From NCBI GenBank assembly GCA_964496575.1, contig CAZCAC010000031.1, forward strand, positions 13,435-77,434: 64,000 bases of DNA, read 5' to 3'. Of this stretch, positions 26,642 through 37,288 are shown piece after piece. How positions within the stretch are numbered: position 1 is the stretch's first letter; the number at the start of each line of letters is the position of its first letter. Made by a program: the position numbers and the translations under genes. The DNA comes from CAZCAC01 sp964496575 (GTDB lineage: Bacteria; Planctomycetota; UBA1135; GCA-002686595). Under the pieces are notes generated by a model that had not been told where the DNA came from, did no database searches, and was given only the letters and a program-made list of their open reading frames with translations.

Positions 26642-29491
26642 ATGCGCGCCTCAATCCTCCTGGCTCTCGGATCGCTATCCCTGCCGGCTGCTGCACAGGA
26701 TCCCGTCATCTCGGAGTTCCTCGCCGACAATGACAAGGTGCTCCTCGATGTCGATGGTGACTCGTCGGACTGGATAGAGATCCACAACCCCGGGGCCTCC
26801 ACGATCGATCTGGGGGGCTGGCATCTGACCGATGACGACGGGGAGCCGTTCAAGTGGACCATCCCGTCGCCGACCCTGGTCGCGCCTGGTGGGTTCATGG
26901 TGATCTTCGCCTCATCCAAGGATCGTGACAACCCACTGGAGGAGCTTCACACCAACTTCAAGCTCTCGCGCAATGGGGAGTATCTCGCTCTCTACAACCC
27001 GGCCGGGACCGCGACCTCGACGGAGTTCACCCCGAACTTCCCCGAGCAGTTCGAGGATGTGTCCTACGGGTTCGAGTTCTCCGGGTCCATCACGCAGAAC
27101 GAGTACTACTTTCGCACACCGACCCCTGGTTCGATCAATGTCGATCCCGGGCCGTACCTGACCGATATCGAGCATCAGCCAACAGAGCCCGGTGACAACG
27201 ACCCGATCGTGATCACCGTGAGGGTCCTCGGGCTCCTGGGCGTGACAGCGTCTGTCGACCTCGAATATCGAGTGATGTACCAACCGCTGGCCGGGCTGCC
27301 GATGCTCGACGATGGGGTTTTCCCCGACGCAGTCGCTGGTGATGACATCTATACGGCCATGATTCCGGCCACGGTGAGCGCTCCGGGAGAGATGGTCCGG
27401 TGGTCGATCACTGCAATAGACGAGAACTTCAACGGGGCGCGGGTGCCCCCCTTCATCGACCCGCTCGGCGATCCCGAGTTCTTCGGCACGATCATCACCG
27501 ACCCCTCCATCTCGACTCCGCAGCGGGTCTACCACTGGTTCATCCAGAACCCGGGGGCGGCGAACTCGGGTTCGGGATCGCGGTGTTCTCTCTGGTTCGA
27601 GGGACGCTTCTACGACAACATCCAGGTAAAGGTGCGTGGTGGGTCCTCCGAGTGGTACCCGAAGAAGAGCTACAAGTTCGACTTCAACAACGGAGACCGG
27701 TTCTTCCTCGAAGAGAGCGGGCGGCACCTCGACGAGGTCAACCTCAACACGACCTGGGCTGACAAGGCCTTCATCCGGCAGGCTCTCTGCTTCGACCTCT
27801 ACGAAGGTTGTGGCGCGAAGGGCAGCATGGGCTACATGGCGCGTCTCGAGCAGAACGGTGACTTCTTCAGCGTCTGCGTCTTCATCGAGGAGCCGGATGA
27901 GGACCTCCTCGTCCGTCTCGAGCTCGACCCCGAAGGGGCGCTGTACAAGATGTACAACACCCTCAACAGCGGTACGTCCGGCGTCGAGAAGGTCACTCGT
28001 CGATACGAGGACAACTCCGACCTGATCGCGTTCGTGGTAGGAATGCAGCTCAACAACCCTGACCGGCGGAGAAACGTGTTCGACATGGTCGACATTCCGG
28101 CGGTCATCAGCTATCTGGCCGCGACCGCGATCATGTTCGACAATGATCATGTCCACAAGAACTACTTCCTCTACCGTGACTCGGATGGAGACGGTGAGTG
28201 GCGCTTCCTGCCGTGGGACAAGGACCTCACCCTCGGGCGCAACTACACACTGGGAGGCGGTGTCCTGAACGACACGATGTTCGCGACACAGGATCCCTAC
28301 TGCCATCCGCTCTTCGGGGATCGCTTTCACCGGAAGAACGACAACTTCTGGAACCGGCTCATCGACGCGATGTACAGCCAACCCGACATCGTCGAGATGT
28401 ACGCGCGCCGGCTGCGTACGCTGATGGACGTGTACCTCCAGGCGCCTCAGACCCCACCGGCAGAGCTCTTCCTCGAAGGGTATTCGGATCAAATGGTGGC
28501 CGACCTCGCCGCCGATGTCGCTCTCGACGAAGCGGAATGGGGGATCCCGAACTGGGGCTCGCCGCTCGACTTCGCCGCGGCGATCGATCAGATGAAGGAC
28601 TTCTACTTCTCACCGCGCCGTACGCACTTCTATGTGACTCACAACATCGCGAACGGCGGGATCATTCCGGACGCCGCGACCTTCGGTCATGTCTTCATCA
28701 CTCACATCGAGGGCAGCCCCGCGTCCGGTGACCAGGACGAGGAGTACATCACGCTCAACAACCCGAACCCCTTCGCCATCGACATGTCCGGCTGGACTCT
28801 CAGTGGTGGCGTGGCCTTCACCTTCGACCCCGGGACGGTGATCGTCTCCGGTGGAGAGTTCTACGTCTCTCCGGACCTCCCGGCATTCCGCGCCCGCGCT
28901 ACCGGGCCTTCCGGCGGTCAGGAGCTCTTCGTCGTCGGGCCCTACAACGGGTATGTCGCCGCCGGTGAGCGGATCATCCTCTCTGACCAGTCAGGTCAGG
29001 TCATACACTCCAAGACCTTCGGTCCGTGGGAGGGCACGCCATTCTGTTTCGGCGACGGCAGTGGCACCGCATGCCCGTGCAGCAATCCGGGGAGCTCCAC
29101 GACCGGCTGCGCGAACTCGACCGGCTCCGGCGCCTCGATCGCGGGTACCGGCTCGCCGAGCGTCTCGAGCGACGATCTCGTCTTCCTGGCCGAGGGGATG
29201 CTCCCGAGCCAACCGGGGCTGATGTTCGTGGGACTCAACGCGGTCAATGGCGGCTTCGGGTCACACTTCGGCGACGGCCTGCGCTGCGCGGGCGGGGCGA
29301 TCATCCGCCTGGGCGTGCGCATGGCGGACGGCGCCGGAACCGCTCAGTGGGGTCCGGGGCTGGCCGGAGCGGGTGGGTGGACGAGCGGTGACGTGCGGAA
29401 GTTCCAGCTCTGGTACCGCGATCCCGGCGGAAGCCCGTGTGGGAACGACTTCAACCTTTCGAACGGGGTGTTGGTCCTGTTCGAACCCTAG
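26642..29491 (+). CDS. Exported CotH-kinase-family protein with lamin-tail and Cys-rich modules
   Basis: 949 residues. Signal peptide SILLALGSLSLPAAAQ; lamin-tail domain about 20-150 (VISEFLADNDK, DSSDWIEIHNPG, IDLGGWHLTDD); a linking domain to about 300; CotH domain about 310-620 (VKVRGGSSEWYPKKSYKFDF, LNTTWADKAFIRQAL, YFLYRDSDGDGEWRFLPWD, DKDLTLG). CotH is an atypical protein kinase of spore coats; in exported bacterial proteins its substrate is unknown. A second lamin-tail-like domain (about 680-790, EEYITLNNPNPFAIDMSGW) precedes the Cys-rich module: CFGDGSGTACPCSNPG, GMLPSQPGLMFVG, GDGLRCAGGAIIRLGVR, KFQLWYRDPGGSPCG, NLSNGVLVLFEP. The large size and multiple domains suggest a surface protein. 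Confidence 0.85.
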   Translation: MRASILLALGSLSLPAAAQDPVISEFLADNDKVLLDVDGDSSDWIEIHNPGASTIDLGGWHLTDDDGEPFKWTIPSPTLVAPGGFMVIFASSKDRDNPLEELHTNFKLSRNGEYLALYNPAGTATSTEFTPNFPEQFEDVSYGFEFSGSITQNEYYFRTPTPGSINVDPGPYLTDIEHQPTEPGDNDPIVITVRVLGLLGVTASVDLEYRVMYQPLAGLPMLDDGVFPDAVAGDDIYTAMIPATVSAPGEMVRWSITAIDENFNGARVPPFIDPLGDPEFFGTIITDPSISTPQRVYHWFIQNPGAANSGSGSRCSLWFEGRFYDNIQVKVRGGSSEWYPKKSYKFDFNNGDRFFLEESGRHLDEVNLNTTWADKAFIRQALCFDLYEGCGAKGSMGYMARLEQNGDFFSVCVFIEEPDEDLLVRLELDPEGALYKMYNTLNSGTSGVEKVTRRYEDNSDLIAFVVGMQLNNPDRRRNVFDMVDIPAVISYLAATAIMFDNDHVHKNYFLYRDSDGDGEWRFLPWDKDLTLGRNYTLGGGVLNDTMFATQDPYCHPLFGDRFHRKNDNFWNRLIDAMYSQPDIVEMYARRLRTLMDVYLQAPQTPPAELFLEGYSDQMVADLAADVALDEAEWGIPNWGSPLDFAAAIDQMKDFYFSPRRTHFYVTHNIANGGIIPDAATFGHVFITHIEGSPASGDQDEEYITLNNPNPFAIDMSGWTLSGGVAFTFDPGTVIVSGGEFYVSPDLPAFRARATGPSGGQELFVVGPYNGYVAAGERIILSDQSGQVIHSKTFGPWEGTPFCFGDGSGTACPCSNPGSSTTGCANSTGSGASIAGTGSPSVSSDDLVFLAEGMLPSQPGLMFVGLNAVNGGFGSHFGDGLRCAGGAIIRLGVRMADGAGTAQWGPGLAGAGGWTSGDVRKFQLWYRDPGGSPCGNDFNLSNGVLVLFEP

Positions 29492-29601
29492 GCGGGTGCC
29501 TGCCTTTTCCGTTGCCCATCGAGAGCGGAGGGAGTATCACGAAGGCGATGGACTCAGAGGCAACCCCGGCGTGGCTGCTGCCGCAGAAGGAGGGACCAAA
29601 C

Positions 29602-29766
29602 ATGGCTAGCGACGTGAAGACCGTGGTGGAATGCAAACACTGCAACGGCACAGGCTCCTCTGATCGCCCGTGCTGTCAAGCGGCGATGAAGAACAGAGAG
29701 GGCTACATGACCGGAGGGCGAGTCCGCTGCTGCGCCTGCAACGGCTCGGGAAAACAGAAGATCTGA
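29602..29766 (+). CDS. Mini protein with a DnaJ-type zinc ribbon
   Basis: 54 residues starting MASDVKTVVE, with an excellent AAGGAGG at 29587-29593, eight bases before the ATG, which favours this start over longer in-frame ones. It contains two CxxCxGxG knuckles, CKHCNGTG near residue 11 and CCACNGSG near residue 43, plus CC in between: the four-Cys zinc site of the DnaJ Cys-rich domain. Such stand-alone proteins may bind unfolded protein, RNA or a partner chaperone; no function can be assigned. It follows the CotH gene by 110 bases. Confidence 0.72.
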   Translation: MASDVKTVVECKHCNGTGSSDRPCCQAAMKNREGYMTGGRVRCCACNGSGKQKI

Positions 29767-29870
29767 GGTTGTTGGATACGGGACCTGCAGCGCTCTCGCG
29801 GAACGGTCTGATCGCCACCACGACAGCCGAGACCAGGGCCGGACAAATCTCGCCGCCTGCGTGAGACTGC

Positions 29871-30329
29871 ATGGACCTCTCGACCTTCGATTCGCACTGT
29901 TCCATCGCAGTTGAGCGCTGCATTCGACTCGCGAACGACTTCGTTGTTCAGGACCTGTCGGCTTCCAGCGTCGAGTTCCGCGTCTACCCCAACCAATCGT
30001 ACGACGAGAATCTGAGACCGGGCGAGGAGGTCTTTCCCGACGAGTCACTCGCCGACGACGAGTTCCACGGCCCATGGTCACGCGACAGGGTACTGGAGTT
30101 CCTCTGGCGCAGTGGAGCAGTCCCGGAGTGGATCGACGTCGCTGTCGAACACCAGGAAGGTGGGACTACTGTCGTCGGCTTGCGCTCCTGTGGTCGCTTC
30201 ACCAGCATCCCGGAGTACCTCTACTACACACGGGGTGACTGTCCTCCGTTTGGTGTCAAGAGTCCCATCCTGCCTCCGGGGTGGACTGAAGGGACTCGGT
30301 TCGACTTGCACTGGAGGTCGAGCCGCTAG
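29871..30329 (+). CDS. Hypothetical protein
   Basis: 152 residues, MDLSTFDSHCSIAVERCIRL at the start, acidic middle (DESLADDEFHG), then a mixed alpha/beta pattern (VPEWIDVAVEHQEGGTTVVG, CGRFTSIPEYLYYTRGDCPP). No signal peptide or membrane span. It reads like a small cytoplasmic protein, possibly of immunity-protein or SMI1/DUF type, but I do not recognise the family. Codon use is less extreme than in the neighbours, with more A/T third positions, hinting at later arrival. Confidence 0.55.
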   Translation: MDLSTFDSHCSIAVERCIRLANDFVVQDLSASSVEFRVYPNQSYDENLRPGEEVFPDESLADDEFHGPWSRDRVLEFLWRSGAVPEWIDVAVEHQEGGTTVVGLRSCGRFTSIPEYLYYTRGDCPPFGVKSPILPPGWTEGTRFDLHWRSSR

Positions 30330-30361
30330 CTGCGAACGAGGACGATCAACTGCACTGCGAC

Positions 30362-30379
30362 CGCCATCGATCGATGGCG
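30362..30379. terminator. 18-bp palindrome between convergent genes
   Basis: CGCCATCGATCGATGGCG is perfectly self-complementary and lies between the hypothetical gene and uup, which converge. No T run follows, so a role as terminator is only positional; it could equally be a protein site. Confidence 0.3.
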
Positions 30380-30455
30380 ATGCGGCGATGATCGGGAGCT
30401 GATCAGGTCTCGCATCGATCGCACCGATTCTTGGCCGGGCACGGTCCCGGACGAT

Positions 30456-32246
<1,791 letters not shown>

Positions 32247-32270
32247 GATCTCTGGTGCGCGGAGCGGCGA

Positions 32271-34010
32271 CTAGCCGCGATCGCGCGGGAAGCGCCTCCT
32301 CTTGAAGCCGCCGCGGCTGCCGTCGGGGCGGAAACCCTGCTTGCCCTTGAAGACCCGCTGTTGCCGGCCGGGCGGACCCTGGTCCTTCGACAGGCGCAGC
32401 TCGCGGCCGCACACGCGCGTCTTCTGCAGGAGTCGGAAGACCTCCGGCGGCATCCCCTCGCGCAGGCCGATCGTGCTGAAGTACTCGAAGATCTTGATGC
32501 GGCCGATGTGACCACCGGTGACGCCCGCCTCGTTGGTGATGGCGCCGACGATGTGACCGGGCTCGACGCCGTGCTTGTGACCCACCTCGAGGCGGTAGAT
32601 CTCCATTCCCGGTTCCGGACCGGACTTCTTCCAGCGCGGGCCGCCGCCTGGGCGGTCGTGTTCCGGCCGCTCGTCGCTCTCGGGACGCTCCGGCAGCAGC
32701 AGCGGCTGGTCGCCCTGCGCCATGACGGCCAGCGCCGCGCAGACCATCTGCGGGGAGGCATCAGCCTCTTCCAGGTACTCCGCCATCAGCTCGGAGAAGA
32801 ACTCCACGCGTTCGTCGGCGAGGGTCTCGGTGATCCGCGCCTTGAAGCGCGCGATGCGCTGCGCGTTGACCTCGTCGGTCGTTGGCAACCGGAGCTTCTC
32901 GAGTCGAGCGTTCGTCACCTTCTCGATCTGCCACAGCATCCGCTTCTCGCGCGGCGTGACGAAGAGGATCGCCTCGCCCTTGCGTCCGGCCCGTCCCGTG
33001 CGGCCGATGCGGTGCACGTACGCGCTGGTGTCGATCGGCATGTCGTAGTTGATGACGTGACTCAGGCGCTCGACGTCCAGCCCGCGCGCCGCGACGTCGG
33101 TGGCCACGAGCAGGTCGAGCGTGCCACTCTTCAGCCGCTCGACCGTCTGCTCGCGCAGCTTCTGCGGGATGTCCCCGTTCAGCGGCGCGGAAGCGTGGCC
33201 ACGCGCCTCGAGCTTCTCCGACAGCTCGACCGTCTCGACCTTCGTTCGCACGAAGACGATCATGCCGTCGAAGGTCTCGACCTCCAGCAGCCGCGTGAGC
33301 GCGTCGAGCTTCTGGCGCCCGCCCACGATCTGATAGCGCTGCCGGATCACCTCGGCCGCGGCCTCGGTCACCTCGACGCGAACCTCTTCGGGCTCGGTGA
33401 GGTACTGGTTGGCGATGCTGCGAATCGTCGCGGGCAGGGTCGCCGAGAAGAGCGCCATCTGGCACCCGGCCGGCGCTTCCTCGAGGATCCACTTCACGTC
33501 GTCGATGAAGCCCATGCGCAGCATCTCGTCCGCCTCGTCGAGCACGATGTGGCGCACCGAGTCGAGTTTGACCGTTCCGCGCCGCATGTGGTCCATCAGG
33601 CGCCCCGGCGTGCCGACGATGACGTGCACGCCGCGGGCGAGCGGCCGCAGCTGGACCGGGTAGGCCTGACCGCCGTAGATCGGCAGCACGTGGAAGTCGT
33701 CGAGGTGCGACGCGTAGCGCTGGAAGGCCTCGGCGACCTGGAGTGCCAGCTCGCGCGTCGGCACCAGCACCAGCGCTTGCGGCTCGCGCCGCGCGAGGTC
33801 GATCCGCTCGAGGACAGGCAGCGCAAACGCCGCGGTCTTGCCGGTGCCCGTCTGCGCCTGGCCCAGCACGTCGCGACCCCCGAGGAGGGATGGGATCGTG
33901 CGCGCCTGGATCGGGGAGGGGGTCTCGTAGCCGACCTCTTCGAGTACCTTCAGAAGGTCCTCGCCGAGGCCGAGCCCGGCGAAGCCGGTGGTCTCATTCA
34001 TCGCGATCAT
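32271..34010 (-). CDS. deaD: DEAD-box RNA helicase, DeaD/CsdA-like
   Basis: 579 residues. Q motif (TPSPIQARTIPSLLGG), Walker A AQTGTGKT, PTRELALQ, DEAD, SAT, and HRIGRTGRAGRKG give a complete helicase core, about 8-370. Residues about 475-550 are a DbpA/CsdA RNA-binding domain (YRLEVGHKHGVEPGHIVGAI, GRIKIFEYFSTIGL), and the end is basic (RGGFKRRRFPRDRG). Role: unwinding of rRNA or mRNA structure, ribosome assembly and cold adaptation. A second ATG three codons in is an equal start candidate. Forms an operon with uup; TAGACT at 34100-34095 on the minus strand is a possible -10. Confidence 0.93.
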   Translation of the reverse strand: MIAMNETTGFAGLGLGEDLLKVLEEVGYETPSPIQARTIPSLLGGRDVLGQAQTGTGKTAAFALPVLERIDLARREPQALVLVPTRELALQVAEAFQRYASHLDDFHVLPIYGGQAYPVQLRPLARGVHVIVGTPGRLMDHMRRGTVKLDSVRHIVLDEADEMLRMGFIDDVKWILEEAPAGCQMALFSATLPATIRSIANQYLTEPEEVRVEVTEAAAEVIRQRYQIVGGRQKLDALTRLLEVETFDGMIVFVRTKVETVELSEKLEARGHASAPLNGDIPQKLREQTVERLKSGTLDLLVATDVAARGLDVERLSHVINYDMPIDTSAYVHRIGRTGRAGRKGEAILFVTPREKRMLWQIEKVTNARLEKLRLPTTDEVNAQRIARFKARITETLADERVEFFSELMAEYLEEADASPQMVCAALAVMAQGDQPLLLPERPESDERPEHDRPGGGPRWKKSGPEPGMEIYRLEVGHKHGVEPGHIVGAITNEAGVTGGHIGRIKIFEYFSTIGLREGMPPEVFRLLQKTRVCGRELRLSKDQGPPGRQQRVFKGKQGFRPDGSRGGFKRRRFPRDRG

Positions 34011-34219
34011 GGTGTCTCGGTCTGGCCGGGCGAACCGGGGGGAAAGGGGCTCGGGCCGGGTTCCGGAGACTCCACGCCAAGCTGCAAGTCCAGCAGTCTA
34101 GCCCGCCTTCCCGGATTCCCGAGTCGTCGAAAGGGGAGAAACTCGCTCCGGGGTGCCGAGATCCCGCTTCGGAGGGACCGAGGGGCCTGTGAGGGCGCGA
34201 TGGAGGACTACCTCTCGGC

Positions 34220-35698
34220 TCACTCGATACGCAGGTATCGCCCACCCGAGTCGAGCGCGAGCCGGCGCAGCCACTGCCTCTCGGTCCCGATCGAGAGGCA
34301 GTCGATCGTCGTGTGGCGCGTGCGGTTCCACTGGCCCACCAGGCGGCGGGTCAGAGCGCGATCCATCACGACGCTGAGCTGCGGGTCACCGTCGGTCAGG
34401 AACATGATCGTGTCGGCAGCGGGATCGACGAAGGCCTCGCGCAGGCCCCCGTAGATCTCGGTTCCCCACGACAGGCTCATCCTCTCGACGTGGTCCACCG
34501 CCTCCCCCTTGTTGCGGCGGTTGGCTGGAATGAGCTCACCCTGCCAGCTCCTGGCGCCGGCGCCGAAGTTGACGATGTCGAAGGTGGTGGTCTTGTCGAA
34601 TGACTCGATCGCACCGGTCAGCTCGCCCTTGGCGATGTCGATGCGCCGGGATCCGTCGTCTCGCCCGTCGACCTTCTTCATCGACTCGCTGCTGTCGATC
34701 GCGAACACGATCTGCTCGGCGTGGATCGGCAGCCCGTAGAAGGCGGAGGTCCTCGGGCCGCCCCTCTTCGGCTCTGGACCTCGCTTCGGCTCCACGGGGG
34801 AGCTCGGGAGCTCGAAGGTGTCCCCCTCGGCCTCGTACCAGCGCGCCCAGGTCTCCGGTCGCGTTCCGAGCGCCAGCCCCGTGAGGCGCTCGAGCGCCCG
34901 GGAAATGCGGTAGACCTCGCCTTTCCGCGCCTTGCCGAGGCGCGCGACCAGGACTCCGACCGCCCGCATGTCGTGAGCCCGCACGAGGGCGCTGATCGCC
35001 TTGCGAGCGACCGGCGCGTACTCATCACCGAGGCGCGCGGCCAGCAGCTCGAAGCGACCCGGCAGGTCGATCGTCGCCAGGAGCTCGACTCCCACGAGGC
35101 GCTCGACCTTCTTCTTCGAGCGCACGAGCTTCACGATCTGCTGCTCGCGCCGGGCCTCGTCCTCGATCCGACGCGTGACCTCCAGCAGGGCCTCGTAGCG
35201 CACGGGGAGGGCCTTCGAGCGCGCCATTCGACTCAGATCCTTCTCCTCGAGCCGCATCTTCCCCTCGACCAGGCCCAGGAGCACCGCGGTGCCGGTCTCC
35301 GGCGTCGGGGGATCGAGGGCGAGATCGACCAGGTGTCCTCCCGAGGCCGGCAGCAGCCCTTTCAACGCGAGAGCGGCGTTGATGCCCCGCTCCTTCTTGA
35401 ACCGCTGAGCGCTCTCCGCCAGGAATCCGACGGCCTTGGCTTCCAGGCGCGGTACTCCGAGAAAGTGCTTGAAGGAGCCGTAGGCCGCGCGGGTCTTCCC
35501 GCTCTTGCTGACGATCCCCGCGCCCTCGACGAGTGCGCGGAACGCCTCGGGCGTCTTCTGCCTCGCGAGCTCCTCGAAGACCTCGACCCGCACCTTGTTC
35601 CCGTTCGAGCGGATCTCGGCCAGGATCTCCGCGGGCGTACGCTCCTTGTCGATCGGGATGGAGAGGGAGAGGAGGGCCAGGAAGGAGGTGAACAGCAT
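34220..35698 (-). CDS. Exported VWA-domain protein with HEAT-like N-terminus
   Basis: 492 residues from ATG 35698, which begins a signal-like segment (MLFTSFLALLSLSIP); the open frame upstream is non-protein-like. Residues about 20-270 are helical HEAT-like repeats (LEKDLSRMARSKALPVRYEA type, VGVELLATIDLPGRFELLAA, DMRAVGVLVARLGKARKGE). The VWA domain is about 300-492 with the metal-site motif DSSES, then the Thr and Asp loops (GTEIYGGL, FLTDGDPQL). VWA domains bind proteins through a Mg ion. Divergent from the sulfatase fusion, with 108 bases between them holding TAGAAT at 35738-35733 as a possible -10. Confidence 0.78.
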   Translation of the reverse strand: MLFTSFLALLSLSIPIDKERTPAEILAEIRSNGNKVRVEVFEELARQKTPEAFRALVEGAGIVSKSGKTRAAYGSFKHFLGVPRLEAKAVGFLAESAQRFKKERGINAALALKGLLPASGGHLVDLALDPPTPETGTAVLLGLVEGKMRLEEKDLSRMARSKALPVRYEALLEVTRRIEDEARREQQIVKLVRSKKKVERLVGVELLATIDLPGRFELLAARLGDEYAPVARKAISALVRAHDMRAVGVLVARLGKARKGEVYRISRALERLTGLALGTRPETWARWYEAEGDTFELPSSPVEPKRGPEPKRGGPRTSAFYGLPIHAEQIVFAIDSSESMKKVDGRDDGSRRIDIAKGELTGAIESFDKTTTFDIVNFGAGARSWQGELIPANRRNKGEAVDHVERMSLSWGTEIYGGLREAFVDPAADTIMFLTDGDPQLSVVMDRALTRRLVGQWNRTRHTTIDCLSIGTERQWLRRLALDSGGRYLRIE

Positions 35699-35793
35699 GG
35701 CGATCGGTGGGAATGGGCCTTTCGACGAGCAGATTCTACCCGACCGGACCAGGACGGGATCGGGTATCCCCTCACGGCCCCGCTTCGACGGAG

Positions 35794-35799
35794 TACCAT
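35794..35799 (+). promoter_or_regulatory. Candidate -10 (TACCAT) of the sulfatase gene
   Basis: TACCAT ends seven bases before ATG 35807, the same near-leaderless geometry as at 21301 and 5011. No -35 is evident. Confidence 0.2.
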
Positions 35800-35806
35800 C
35801 GGCAGG

Positions 35807-37288
35807 ATGAAGATCCCTCTCCCGCTCCTCGTCGCCCTCCTGGCCGGCCTGCCCACGACGCTGTTCGCCCGCGAAAGCGGTGCTCCGTCCCGGCCGAACG
35901 TCCTCCTCTTCCTCGTCGACGACATGGGGACGCAGGACACCTCGGAGCCCTTCTTCTTCGACGGGGAGGGGCGGCCCCGGAGGACACCGCTGAACGAGCG
36001 CTACCGGACGCCGAACATCGAGCGACTGGCCGGGCAGGGAATCAAGTTCACCCAGGCCTACGCCTGCTCGGTCTGCACGCCGACCCGCGTCTCGATCATG
36101 ACCGGGATGAACTCGGCGAGGCACCGGGTCACCACCTGGACGCATCCGGACGTGCCTCAGGACACCGGCAGCAACCAGGTGAAGCAGCTGCGCGCGCCCG
36201 CCTGGCGCACGGCGGGAGTGGACGAGACCGACATCACGCTGCCGCGCCTCCTGCAGGAGGCGGGGTATCGCACCATCCACTGTGGGAAGGCGCACTTCGG
36301 CTCCAACGGAACCTTCGGCGGGGACCCACGCGATCTCGGCTTCGACGTCAACATCGCCGGACACGGCGCCGGCGGTCCGGGCAGCTACCACGGGAAGCAC
36401 GACTTCAGCGCGGCCTGGAGGAACGGCGGCACGATGTGGGACGTGCCCGGGTTGGAGGCGTACCACGGTGAGGACATCTTCCTGACCGAAGCGCTGACCC
36501 GGGAGCTGAAGAAGGCGATCACGTCGGCCGTGCGCGACGAGAAGCCCTTCTTCGCCTACATGGCGCACTACGCCGTGCACGCGCCGTTCGAGGTCGACGA
36601 TCGTTTTGCGGACAACTATCCGGAGTTGAAGGGGAAGGATCTCGCGTTCGCGACGATGGTCGAGGGGATGGACAGGTCGCTGGGGGATCTACTCGACCAC
36701 CTCGAGAGCCTGGGGGTGGCCGAAGAGACGCTGGTGGTCTTCTACTCCGACAACGGGAGCGCCGGGCCGCTGAACGAACCGCTCCGCGGGAAGAAGGGCA
36801 CGCGCTACGAGGGCGGGGTCCGCGTGCCGCTGATCGCGGCGTGGGGGAAGGTCGATCCCGCCGAGCCACTGCAGCGAACGCTGGACATCCCCACGGGCAC
36901 GGTCGAGAACGACGTGGTGGTCTGCGAGGACCTCTTTCCGACCGTCCTGGCGGTGACCGGGATCGAGTACGAGCACGTGATCGATGGCCGGGACCTCACG
37001 CCGTACCTCCGCGGCATTCCCGGCACGCACCGCCCCCCCCGTCCAGCTGCTGCACTTCCCGCACGGCCACAACCACGACCACTTCACCGTCTACCGCGAG
37101 GGAGCGTGGAAGATCCTCTACAGCTACGGCCCCGAGAAGTGGGAGCTCTACGACCTGTCCGCGGATCCCTCGGAGGAGCGGGACCTGGTCGGGGAGAAAC
37201 CCGTCCTGGCGCGGGCGATGGCGCGGGCGATGACCGAACGGATGAAGAGGCTGGGTGCTCAGCTCTCCATTCGCGTGGAGACCGGTGA
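35807..37288 (+). CDS. Sulfatase part of a sulfatase/GH43-like fusion (frameshifted)
   Basis: From ATG 35807: signal peptide (IPLPLLVALLAGLPTTLFA), VLLFLVDDMGTQD with metal Asp residues, and the activation site ACSVCTPTRVSIMTG, a Cys-x-Pro-x-Arg motif whose Cys becomes formylglycine. GKAHFGS, FFAYMAHYAVHAPFE and FYSDNGSAG are the usual further motifs, so the catalytic domain is complete up to about residue 410. At a run of eight C (37033-37040) the frame slips: everything after GTHRPP here is out of frame, and the true continuation is in the next entry. A seven-C run would restore one protein of about 846 residues. Hydrolyses a sulfate ester of a polysaccharide outside the cytoplasm. Confidence 0.82.
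   Translation: MKIPLPLLVALLAGLPTTLFARESGAPSRPNVLLFLVDDMGTQDTSEPFFFDGEGRPRRTPLNERYRTPNIERLAGQGIKFTQAYACSVCTPTRVSIMTGMNSARHRVTTWTHPDVPQDTGSNQVKQLRAPAWRTAGVDETDITLPRLLQEAGYRTIHCGKAHFGSNGTFGGDPRDLGFDVNIAGHGAGGPGSYHGKHDFSAAWRNGGTMWDVPGLEAYHGEDIFLTEALTRELKKAITSAVRDEKPFFAYMAHYAVHAPFEVDDRFADNYPELKGKDLAFATMVEGMDRSLGDLLDHLESLGVAEETLVVFYSDNGSAGPLNEPLRGKKGTRYEGGVRVPLIAAWGKVDPAEPLQRTLDIPTGTVENDVVVCEDLFPTVLAVTGIEYEHVIDGRDLTPYLRGIPGTHRPPRPAAALPARPQPRPLHRLPRGSVEDPLQLRPREVGALRPVRGSLGGAGPGRGETRPGAGDGAGDDRTDEEAGCSALHSRGDR

Noticed and set aside
32361..34454. Open frame of 697 codons on the plus strand opposite deaD
   Set aside because: Mirror of the helicase gene; no domain recognisable.
37041..37288. C-terminal part of the sulfatase frame after the C8 run
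   Set aside because: Out-of-frame Pro/Arg/Gly-rich sequence; the real continuation is in the neighbouring frame.
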